Shown here one piece after another: positions 1-6,865 of a stretch of 7,900 nucleotides of DNA. The position numbers and the translations under genes were made by a program. This DNA comes from an uncultured Holophagales bacterium (GTDB lineage: Bacteria; Acidobacteriota; Thermoanaerobaculia; UBA5066). Position 1 is the first letter of the stretch. The number at the start of each line of letters is the position of its first letter. The DNA lies in contig CALBDV010000422.1 of assembly GCA_937927565.1 (NCBI GenBank), forward strand, positions 1 through 7,900. The letters are read 5' to 3'. The notes under the pieces are model-generated. The model was given only the letters and a program-made list of their open reading frames with translations, did no database searches and had not been told where the DNA came from.

Positions 1-68
1 CGAGCTACCGACCCGGCGACGCGCAGGAAGGTGGCGACGCCGCCACCATCGCTGAATTGAGTGACTGA
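1..68 (+). CDS. mutS2: MutS2 C-terminal end (Smr domain tail), partial
   Basis: Only the last 21 codons are in the window, read from base 3 to the TGA at 66-68; the 5' part lies outside. The peptide reads SYRPGDAQEGGDAATIAELSD. This matches the end of MutS2 proteins, whose Smr domain finishes with a phenylalanine or tyrosine, an R-x-G/A turn, then E-G-G-x-G/A-x-T-x-x-x-L. MutS2 is a MutS-family ATPase without a mismatch-recognition domain. It is known to suppress homologous recombination and, in Bacillus, to split collided ribosomes; the Smr domain is the nuclease/ribosome-associated part. The + strand position directly before dnaG supports the call. The fragment is short, so the identification rests on one motif plus context. 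Another Smr-domain protein is the main alternative. Confidence 0.8.
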   Translation, partial: SYRPGDAQEGGDAATIAELSD

Positions 69-85
69 TGCGTTGGAGTCGCGGT

Positions 86-138
86 GGGGGGTCCGGGGGG
101 CGCGCGCAGCTCAGCCCCCCGGAGAGGCAGCCCCCCGG
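86..138. repeat. Nested G6/C6 inverted repeats before dnaG
   Basis: The mutS2-dnaG gap (69-205) contains two runs of six G (86-91, 95-100) and two runs of six C (115-120, 131-136). The arm at 92-101 (TCCGGGGGGC) is perfectly complementary to 114-123, giving a 10-bp stem with a 12-base loop. AGCCCCCCGG is repeated directly at 113-122 and 129-138, so the same 5' arm (93-101) can instead pair with 130-138. A stacked form is also possible, with 86-91 pairing to 131-136 outside the 92-101/114-123 stem. No T-tract follows, so this is not a textbook intrinsic terminator. It may end mutS2 transcripts, protect a 3' end, or structure the dnaG leader. The structures are seen in the sequence; the function is not known. 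Confidence 0.6.
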
Positions 139-205
139 CGAGCGCCGACTTGGCGGACTAGCGGAATGAACGCCGCCCCGGTCTCGTTCCGAATCTGAGA
201 GCCAC

Positions 206-2011
206 GTGGACGCCTCCTACGAGATCACCGACGACCTCAAGCACGACGTCCTCGCGGCGACCGATCTCGTCGCGCTCGTCGGGGCCGTCACCGGGCTGAA
301 GAAGGCGGGCAATTCCTGGAAGGGGCTCTGCCCGTTCCACGGCGAGAAGACCCCCTCGTTCCACGTCCACCCCGACAAGGGCTTCTACTACTGCTTCGGC
401 TGCGGGGCCAAGGGCGACGCGATCACCTTCATCCGCGAGACCGAGAAGCTCGAGTTCCCCGAGGCCGTCGCCTACCTCGCGGGCCGCGCGGGGATTCCGA
501 TCCCGACGCGCCGCTCCGGCTCCCGTGCCGACCGGGCGAAGGAGACGCGCGCCGCCGAGGCGCTCCTGGCCGCCGCGAAGTTCTTCCGCGAGGAGCTGCC
601 GAAGAGCCGTGCGGCGATCGCGGTTCTCGAGGGGCGCGGCGTCCCCCGCGAGGAGTGGGCTCCTCTCGGCTTCGGGGCGGCCCCCGACGCGTGGGACGGC
701 CTCGTGCGCGGCCTCTCGAGCACGTTCACCGAGGAGGTCCTCCTCGAGGCCGGCCTCCTCCAGAAGAACCAGGAGACGGGGCGCGTCTACGACCGCTTCC
801 GCAACCGCCTCACCCTCGAGATCCGGGACGCGCGGGGCGAGGTCCTCGCGTTCGGCGGCCGGGCCCTCGGCGACGACCCGGCCAAGTACATCAACAGCCC
901 CGAGACCGCCCGGTTCACGAAAGGCAAGGTCCTCTACGGCCTCGACCGGGCCCGCGAAGGGGCACGCAAGAGCGAGAAGCTGGTCCTCTGCGAGGGGTAC
1001 TTCGACCGCATCGCGTTCGAGAGGGCCGGCATTCCCTGGGCCGTCGCCTCGATGGGAACGGCGCTGACGACGACCCAGGCGGATCTCCTCGCCCGTCAGG
1101 TCCCGGCCGTCGTCGTCGCCTACGACGGCGATCCGCCGGGTCTGGCCGCCGCGTGGAAGGTCTTTCCTCTCCTCGTCGAACGGGGCGTGAAGGTCTTCCA
1201 CGTCGCCTTTCCGGGAGGCCATGACCCCGACTCGTTTCTTCGCGAGTTCGGCGCCGAACCGCTCAAGGAACAGGTCGAAAAGGCCCGGCCCCTCCTCGAC
1301 GTCCTGGCCGCAGCCGTGCCCCCGGCCACGGGCGACGCGGCGGAACGGGCTGCGAAGATCAACGAGGCGAAGGCGATCCTCTCCGCCGCCCCCGACCGGG
1401 TCTTCCGGCACGAGCTCCTGTCGGCGTTCTCCCGGGTCACGGGAGTCCCGCTGGAGCTCCTCCACGAAGGGGGCCGGCGCAGCCAGATCCGGCGGCCGGA
1501 AGGCGCCGCGGCGGGTGGCGATCCCGCCCCCCGGCCGGTCCCCGAGGCCGAGGAACGGATCCTCGGATACCTTCTCAACACCTGGCCGGCAGGGTTCGAG
1601 GTTGCGGCAAGACTGCCGGCCGAGCTCCTCGCTCACCCGGACGCCCGGGAGCTGGTTCTTTATCTCAAGTCATTGGGTTCGAAGCCGGATACCCTTGATT
1701 TTTCCTCTCTTCAATCCCATCTTGGAGGCGGTGCGGGGATGCTGGCGGCCCGGCTCCTCCTGTCGGACCCGCCTCGGCCGGATGAAAAACCCGACGCCCC
1801 TGATCTGGAGAAGCTACGCAAGCCACTCCTCCAGCTGAAGATAAGACGACTCGAAGAGCGCGGAGTCGAGTTGCAGCCGATGATTGCTGCCGCCGAAGCC
1901 CGGGATGACCGGGACGGGCGGATTGCCCTTCTCGCCGAAAAGCAGAAGCTTTCCGAGGAGGTGCGTCGTATGAAGCAGGAGCTACGCCGCCCGGACGAAG
2001 GCCCGGGCTGA
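206..2011 (+). CDS. dnaG: DNA primase DnaG
   Basis: DnaG synthesises the short RNA primers for lagging-strand and restart DNA synthesis and works with the replicative helicase DnaB at the fork. The 601-residue product has the usual length and domain order. An N-terminal CHC2 zinc-binding domain has C42, H45, C63 and C66 in CPFHGEKTPSF and YYCFGCGAKGD. The central RNA-polymerase domain contains FGGRALGDDPAKYINSPET. The TOPRIM metal site has E263 in EGYFD and D307/D309 in YDGDPPG, followed by DPDSF. A C-terminal helical DnaB-interaction region starts near residue 450. The start is GTG at 206; it keeps the conserved N-terminus, with only a weak TGAGAG (196-201) ahead of it. rpoD follows after 5 bases, as in the classical macromolecular synthesis operon. 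From about base 1640 the third codon positions become less G/C-rich. Confidence 0.97.
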   Translation: MDASYEITDDLKHDVLAATDLVALVGAVTGLKKAGNSWKGLCPFHGEKTPSFHVHPDKGFYYCFGCGAKGDAITFIRETEKLEFPEAVAYLAGRAGIPIPTRRSGSRADRAKETRAAEALLAAAKFFREELPKSRAAIAVLEGRGVPREEWAPLGFGAAPDAWDGLVRGLSSTFTEEVLLEAGLLQKNQETGRVYDRFRNRLTLEIRDARGEVLAFGGRALGDDPAKYINSPETARFTKGKVLYGLDRAREGARKSEKLVLCEGYFDRIAFERAGIPWAVASMGTALTTTQADLLARQVPAVVVAYDGDPPGLAAAWKVFPLLVERGVKVFHVAFPGGHDPDSFLREFGAEPLKEQVEKARPLLDVLAAAVPPATGDAAERAAKINEAKAILSAAPDRVFRHELLSAFSRVTGVPLELLHEGGRRSQIRRPEGAAAGGDPAPRPVPEAEERILGYLLNTWPAGFEVAARLPAELLAHPDARELVLYLKSLGSKPDTLDFSSLQSHLGGGAGMLAARLLLSDPPRPDEKPDAPDLEKLRKPLLQLKIRRLEERGVELQPMIAAAEARDDRDGRIALLAEKQKLSEEVRRMKQELRRPDEGPG

Positions 2012-2016
2012 CAGGG

Positions 2017-3741
<1,725 letters not shown>

Positions 3742-3757
3742 AAGGCTGTCAATGCTC

Positions 3758-3787
3758 TTGGGGGACCCGGACCGCCGGGTCCCCCAA
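3758..3787 (+). terminator. Strong hairpin after rpoD, no T-tract
   Basis: A perfect 13-bp stem (3758-3770 with 3775-3787) and a 4-base loop (ACCG) begin 16 bases after the rpoD stop. The following bases (ACCCCTCC) have no T-run, so it does not meet the intrinsic-terminator rule in either direction. It may still pause or terminate RNA polymerase, perhaps with Rho, or stabilise the dnaG-rpoD mRNA 3' end. The structure is certain; the terminator role is inference. Confidence 0.55.
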
Positions 3788-3852
3788 ACCCCTCCGCGCG
3801 GTGAGGCAGCTCGCTTCGCTCGCACGGGATGAAGGGGATCCGGACCGCCGGG
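3767..3852 (+). repeat. Direct 13-mer repeat flanking the rpoD 3' region
   Basis: The 13-mer CCGGACCGCCGGG occurs at 3767-3779, forming the top of the rpoD hairpin, and again at 3840-3852, 73 bases later. The second copy runs into GGGGCGTGCCCC, which can form its own small hairpin. Bases between the copies (about 3800-3830) are irregular, with a short near-palindrome GCTCGCTTCGCTCGC. The region has no gene. It could be part of a dispersed intergenic element or an internal duplication. Confidence 0.5.
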
Positions 3853-3869
3853 GGCGTGCCCCTGTGAGG

Positions 3870-3913
3870 CGGACCCGCATGTGCGTGATATCCTTCGGAT
3901 GCATGTGGGTCCG
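3870..3913 (+). other. Inverted repeat pairing the tRNA leader with the tRNA 5' acceptor strand
   Basis: Bases 3870-3881 (CGGACCCGCATG) are complementary to 3902-3913 (CATGTGGGTCCG) over 12 positions, one being a G-U wobble in RNA. The 20-base interior can form a second small stem, ATCC-TTC-GGAT (3890-3900). The right arm includes the first seven bases of the tRNA (3907-3913). The left arm contains CGGACCC, identical to the tRNA 3' acceptor strand at 3972-3978. In a long precursor the leader could therefore compete with the tRNA's own 3' half for the 5' acceptor strand. Confidence 0.6.
3886..3891 (+). promoter_or_regulatory. Possible -10 box for the tRNA gene
   Basis: TGATAT sits 15 bases before the mature tRNA 5' end, in the only A/T-rich patch of this leader. 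Initiation about seven bases downstream would give a short pre-tRNA leader. No recognisable -35 element lies 16-18 bases upstream, so this is only a candidate. Confidence 0.25.
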
Positions 3914-3979
3914 TAGCTCAGCGGTTAGAGCCACCGGCTCATAACCGGCGGGTCCTCGGTTCGAATCCGAGCGGACCCA
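3907..3979 (+). tRNA. tRNA-Met (CAU anticodon, elongator type; tRNA-Ile2 not excluded)
   Basis: The 73 bases fold as a standard cloverleaf. The acceptor stem is GGGTCCG/CGGACCC (3907-3913 with 3972-3978) with discriminator A at 3979. The D-stem is GCTC/GAGC. The anticodon loop is CTCATAA (anticodon CAT at 3940-3942), the variable loop GGGTC, and the T-arm CTCGG-TTCGAAT-CCGAG. It is not the initiator: position 1 pairs with 72, and the anticodon stem lacks the three G-C pairs typical of initiators. CAU could also be an isoleucine tRNA modified to lysidine. The variable and T loops look more like elongator Met tRNAs, but sequence alone does not settle this. The 3' end reads A-CC-G, so the full CCA is not encoded and must be added by nucleotidyltransferase. 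Position 26 is C and the 27-43 pair is an A/C mismatch; both are mildly unusual. Confidence 0.93.
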
Positions 3980-4068
3980 CCGGTTCGGGAGAATCAAACG
4001 GGCGTGCCACGAGACTTTGACCCTTCCTCCGGCGATTTGACGCGCCGGGGGTCTATTCGAATGACAGG

Positions 4069-4100
4069 ACGGGCGCCGGCGGGCGCCCGTTCACTTTTTT
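4069..4100 (+). terminator. Intrinsic (Rho-independent) terminator after the tRNA
   Basis: A perfect 9-bp G/C-rich stem (4069-4077 with 4082-4090) and a GGCG loop are followed by TCAC and a run of six T (4095-4100). It is the clearest terminator in the window and should end the tRNA transcript. The T-run finishes only 13 bases before the likely start codon of the next gene, so it may instead lie in that gene's leader. Confidence 0.85.
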
Positions 4101-4113
4101 GGGGGATCCTTCT

Positions 4114-4860
4114 TTGACCGACAACTCGCCGTCCGGCGCGCTCGAGCGCCTCTTCCGCCTCCAGGAGCTCCTCCTCGAAGCCCACACCAAGGCCGAGAGG
4201 CGTAACAGGACGCCCGAGCACCTCGTCCACGTCGAGGCGGCCTGGCAGGATTTCCGGCGGAAACGACACGAGGTCGCGTCGAGGCGCGAGCAGGCCGAGG
4301 TCCGGAAGAACGAGCTCGACGAGCAGGTCGCCGGCTACGCCGAACAGCTGAAGAAGTCCGAGGCCAAGCGCAAGGCGGTGAAAGGGCAGCACGAGTACAC
4401 GGCTCTCCTCACCGAGGTCGACCACGCCCAGCGGGAGATCCGGACGCGGGAGGACGAGCTCCTCCTGGTCGAGGAGACGCTCTCGCAGGCGCGGGCCGAC
4501 GAGGAAGCCCTCGCCGCCACCTCCGGTGAGGAAGAGGCGGGTTACGAGGAGCAGATGGCCGAGTGGCGGGCCGAGCAGGCGAAGCTCTCTGCCGAGATCG
4601 AGGTGGCGGAGAAAGCGGCCGCCGAGATCCGCGTGAAGGTCGAGAAGCGGCTCCTGGCGACGTTCGACCGGATCGCGAAGATGCGTTCGGGCGTCGCCGT
4701 CGCACGCGTGGCGATGGTCGGCCCCCAGACGGCCGCCTGCTCCTCCTGCAACGTGAGGCTCCGGCCGCAGCTCCTCTCCGACCTTCGCCTCTCGCGCGAG
4801 ATCCTCCAGTGCGAGAGCTGCAAGAGAATCCTCTTCTGGGACGGCAGCGGCCTGCCGTGA
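4114..4860 (+). CDS. Coiled-coil protein with C-terminal C4 zinc ribbon (DUF164/zf-RING_7, CdsZ/FlgZ-like)
   Basis: The product (248 residues from this start) has two parts. Residues about 10-190 are highly charged helix, rich in E, K, R and A, and should form a long antiparallel coiled coil. They include KGQHEYTALLTEVDHAQREI, equivalent to the K-x-x-x-E-Y-x-A-L-x-x-E signature of the family. The C-terminus has a zinc ribbon with C209, C212, C233 and C236 (CSSC and CESC). Relatives such as Helicobacter HP0958 act as chaperone or RNA-binding partners of secretion and flagellar systems. In most bacteria the role is unknown, and no secretion gene is nearby. Start choice: TTG at 4114 is preceded by GGGGGA (4101-4106) at good distance. 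An in-frame TTG at 4099 adds five residues but lies inside the terminator T-run. yggS follows after 28 bases. Confidence 0.85.
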   Translation: MTDNSPSGALERLFRLQELLLEAHTKAERRNRTPEHLVHVEAAWQDFRRKRHEVASRREQAEVRKNELDEQVAGYAEQLKKSEAKRKAVKGQHEYTALLTEVDHAQREIRTREDELLLVEETLSQARADEEALAATSGEEEAGYEEQMAEWRAEQAKLSAEIEVAEKAAAEIRVKVEKRLLATFDRIAKMRSGVAVARVAMVGPQTAACSSCNVRLRPQLLSDLRLSREILQCESCKRILFWDGSGLP

Positions 4861-4888
4861 CGGCCGGACGCCTCGTCGGAGCGAGAGG

Positions 4889-5551
4889 CTGAGCCGGGCC
4901 GGGGAGATCGCCGCGAACCTCGCGGCGGTGAAGGAGCGGATCGAGGCGGCGGCGCGTCGCGCGGGGCGAGAACCGTCCTCCGTGACGCTCGTGGCCGTCA
5001 CGAAGACGAGGCCGCTCGAAGACCTGCTCGCCGCCTACGCGGGAGGGGTACGGCACTTCGGCGAGAACCGCGTGCAGGAAGCCGAGGCGAAGTTCCCGCA
5101 GCTGCCTCGCGACGCGGTGAAGCACCTCGTCGGCCCGATCCAGTCGAACAAGACGAACAAGGTCGCCCGGCTCGCCGACGTCCTCCACGCCGTCGACTCT
5201 GCGGACGTCGCCCGCCGCCTGGCCCGCGCCGCGGGAAACGAGGGGCGCCGCCTGGCGGTCTACGTCGAGGTCAATACGGGGGGCGAGGAGACGAAGGCGG
5301 GCGTCTCCCCCGCCGCTGCGCCGGCCCTCGTCGAGGCGGTGCGCGTCCTGCCGGAGCTCGACCTCCTCGGCCTGATGGCGATTCCGCCCCCGGGCGACAC
5401 CCGTCCCCATTTCGTGGCCCTGCGGAGCCTCGCGGCCACACTGGGCCTCACGGGGCTGTCGATGGGGATGAGCGACGACTTCGAGGCCGCCATCGAGGAA
5501 GGGGCCACCGTCGTCCGGGTGGGGACGGCCCTTTTCGGCAGCCGCTCCTGA
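4889..5551 (+). CDS. yggS: YggS/PROSC-family PLP-binding protein
   Basis: This is a fold-type III PLP protein (single alpha/beta barrel, like the alanine racemase N-domain). It keeps free pyridoxal phosphate in balance and has no firm enzymatic activity. Family motifs are clear: AVTKT with the PLP lysine (K39 in this numbering), HFGENRVQEAEAK, HLVGPIQSNK, VNTGGEETKAG, GLMAIPPP, LSMGMSDDFEAAI and VRVGTALFG. Start choice: the first ordinary start is GTG at 4928, but this cuts into conserved sequence. In-frame codons upstream encode EIAANLAAV, the normal beginning of the family's first helix. CTG at 4889 restores the usual N-terminus, with GGAG at 4878-4881 seven bases ahead, and puts the PLP lysine near E. 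coli K36. No ATG, GTG or TTG is in frame between the upstream stop codon and 4928. Function is secure; the exact start is inferred. Confidence 0.93.
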   Translation: MSRAGEIAANLAAVKERIEAAARRAGREPSSVTLVAVTKTRPLEDLLAAYAGGVRHFGENRVQEAEAKFPQLPRDAVKHLVGPIQSNKTNKVARLADVLHAVDSADVARRLARAAGNEGRRLAVYVEVNTGGEETKAGVSPAAAPALVEAVRVLPELDLLGLMAIPPPGDTRPHFVALRSLAATLGLTGLSMGMSDDFEAAIEEGATVVRVGTALFGSRS

Positions 5552-5579
5552 CCCTCCTGTCCCTGCTACCCTTCCCGCG

Positions 5580-6302
5580 ATGAGCTGGAACACGCCCGAG
5601 CGGCGCGTCGTCTTCGCGGGTCCGCCCGGCTGGTCGCGCCTGCCGAACGTCACGCGGGCCCTCCTCGCCCTGACGGCCGCGGGCTATCTCGCGGGCCTCT
5701 TCGCCCCATCGCGGATGCGCCTCCTGGCCGTCTTTCCGGAGCTGGTCTGGCCGGGCCTCGAGCTCTGGCGCCTCGTGACCTATCCGATGGCGGTCATCGG
5801 CATCTTCAACGTCCTGTTCGGGCTTCTCATCCTCTGGATGTTCGGGTGGGAGCTCGAGAGCGTCTTCGGGTCGCGGCGGTTCGGCCTCTTCGTCCTGTCG
5901 TCGGTCGTCGCCTCGGCGGTCCTCGGCTGCGGCGTGGCACTCCTGTTCCCGCGTGCGGGCGCCATGGCCGGCGCCGGGCTCTCCGGTCTCCTGACGGCGA
6001 TGATCGTCGCGTGGGCGCTCCTCGGCCCGGGCCTGCCCGCTAATCTCTTCGGAATCCTCCCGATGACACGGAAGGGCTTCGCCCTTCTCGCCCTCGTCCT
6101 CGTCGTCTTCGGCGAGCTGGAGTCGTCCCGCTCGCTGGCCCAGCTCGTCTTCCTCCTCGGCGGCCTCCCGGTTGCGTGGTTCTTCGCGAGGGCCCCGCGG
6201 CGCGGCGGCGGAGGAAGCGTCCGCCCCTTCCGTCGCCGCTGGAATCCGTTTCGCAGGCGTCGATTCACCGTGGTCGAAGACCGGAGCGGTCGGGTTCACT
6301 AG
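5580..6302 (+). CDS. Rhomboid-fold integral membrane protein, probably a pseudoprotease
   Basis: The 240-residue protein has about six hydrophobic helices (roughly 24-43, 68-90, 101-123, 128-149, 165-180, 186-203) and a basic, Arg-rich tail (204-240). Rhomboid landmarks are present: LWRLVTYP at the L1 loop/helix 2 junction, LILWMFGWELESVFGSRRF at the end of helix 2, and G-L-S-G (S135), matching the GxSG nucleophile motif. The partner residues are missing. The helix 2 H-x-x-x-N positions (E. coli GlpG H150/N154) are N77 and G81. The helix 6 A-H-x-G-G histidine (GlpG H254) is L192 within LVFLLGG. Without the histidine, serine proteolysis by the rhomboid mechanism is not expected, so a binding or chaperone role like other inactive rhomboids is more likely. 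The ATG at 5580 has no clear Shine-Dalgarno. It lies 28 bases after yggS and 38 before divIVA. The fold call is by motif reading only. Confidence 0.72.
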   Translation: MSWNTPERRVVFAGPPGWSRLPNVTRALLALTAAGYLAGLFAPSRMRLLAVFPELVWPGLELWRLVTYPMAVIGIFNVLFGLLILWMFGWELESVFGSRRFGLFVLSSVVASAVLGCGVALLFPRAGAMAGAGLSGLLTAMIVAWALLGPGLPANLFGILPMTRKGFALLALVLVVFGELESSRSLAQLVFLLGGLPVAWFFARAPRRGGGGSVRPFRRRWNPFRRRRFTVVEDRSGRVH

Positions 6303-6340
6303 GCCGAAGCAGGTTCGTCGTAGACCGGAAAGCGCCTAGA

Positions 6341-6865
6341 ATGAGCGTGATGAGACCCAGCATCTCGCCCCTGGACATCCGTAAACGGACGTTTCCCCTC
6401 CGGTTCCGCGGGCTCGACCGGAACGAGGTGACCCAGTACCTCGACCTCCTCGCCGACGATCTCGAGGAGCTGATGCGGACCCTCGACGAGCTCGAGCGCG
6501 AGAACAGCCACCTGAAGGAAGAGGTGGCGCGTCACCGCGAGTCCGAGAACTCGCTCCGGGAAACCCTGATGATGGCGCAGCGCAACGCCGAAATGCTCCG
6601 CACCGACTCCGAGCGCGAAGCCGACCGGATCCTGGCCGAGGCCAACCGCCAGGGAGAGCGACTCGTGCAGCAGTCTCTCGAGAAGGCGGCCGAGAAGGAG
6701 AAGCGGATCCGCGAGCTCCGGGTGGAGCGGAAGAACTTCCACCTCAAGCTCCAGGGGATGCTCGACATGTTCCAGCAGGTCCTCAACTTCGACAAGGAAG
6801 AGGAGGACCTCGACCACTCCGTCTCGGTCATGCGTCCGAAGCGAAAGGACGGGGAGGCGGTCTGA
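6341..6865 (+). CDS. divIVA: DivIVA-domain coiled-coil protein
   Basis: DivIVA proteins bind negatively curved membrane at septa and poles through a short N-terminal domain and assemble by coiled coils, recruiting division or polarity factors. The N-terminus, SPLDIRKRTFPLRFRGLDRNEV, matches the DivIVA lipid-binding domain. F22 and R23 correspond to the membrane-inserting F17/R18 of Bacillus DivIVA, within the F-R-G-x-D-x-x-E-V motif. Residues about 30-150 are continuous charged heptad-like helix, and the tail from about 155 is acidic then basic. The length (174 residues) is near that of Bacillus DivIVA. ATG at 6341 is used here; ATG at 6350 would give 171 residues and is equally possible, as neither has a strong Shine-Dalgarno. 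It follows the rhomboid-like gene by 38 bases, and its TGA overlaps the start of hutI. Members of this family can also be general polar scaffolds rather than division proteins. Confidence 0.9.
   Translation: MSVMRPSISPLDIRKRTFPLRFRGLDRNEVTQYLDLLADDLEELMRTLDELERENSHLKEEVARHRESENSLRETLMMAQRNAEMLRTDSEREADRILAEANRQGERLVQQSLEKAAEKEKRIRELRVERKNFHLKLQGMLDMFQQVLNFDKEEEDLDHSVSVMRPKRKDGEAV
6851..6857 (+). promoter_or_regulatory. Strong Shine-Dalgarno setting the hutI start
   Basis: GGGGAGG, within the last codons of divIVA, ends four bases before CTG at 6862. It is among the best ribosome-binding sites in the window and has no nearby ATG, GTG or TTG in the hutI frame. This supports CTG initiation and translational coupling with divIVA. 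Confidence 0.6.

Noticed and set aside
1..13. Reverse complement GGTCGGTAGCTCG looks like a tRNA 5' end
   Set aside because: The invariant A14 is replaced by G, and the + strand reads as the MutS2 C-terminus, which explains these bases better.
86..138. G-quadruplex in the G6 runs
   Set aside because: Each strand has only two long G-runs, whereas a standard three-tier quadruplex needs four; hairpin pairing is simpler.
166..198. Ten-residue reading frame (MNAAPVSFRI) ending eight bases before the dnaG GTG, a possible leader peptide
   Set aside because: No good ribosome-binding site, no regulatory codon run, and chance occurrence is likely.
158..1636. Long open frame on the minus strand opposite dnaG (about 490 codons)
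   Set aside because: It mirrors the strong G/C third-position bias of dnaG; the translation is low-complexity R/E/G/L with no domain motif.
5448..6299. Minus-strand open frames opposite the rhomboid-like gene
   Set aside because: The + strand product has clear membrane helices and rhomboid motifs; the minus product is charged low-complexity sequence.
6176..6340. Upstream in-frame extension of divIVA to an ATG at 6176
   Set aside because: It lies inside the rhomboid-like gene and encodes Arg-rich shadow sequence; the conserved DivIVA N-terminus begins at 6341 or 6350.
6337..6342. TAGAAT resembling a -10 box at the divIVA start
   Set aside because: It overlaps the start codon and has no -35 at 16-18 bases; the gene is probably read from upstream.
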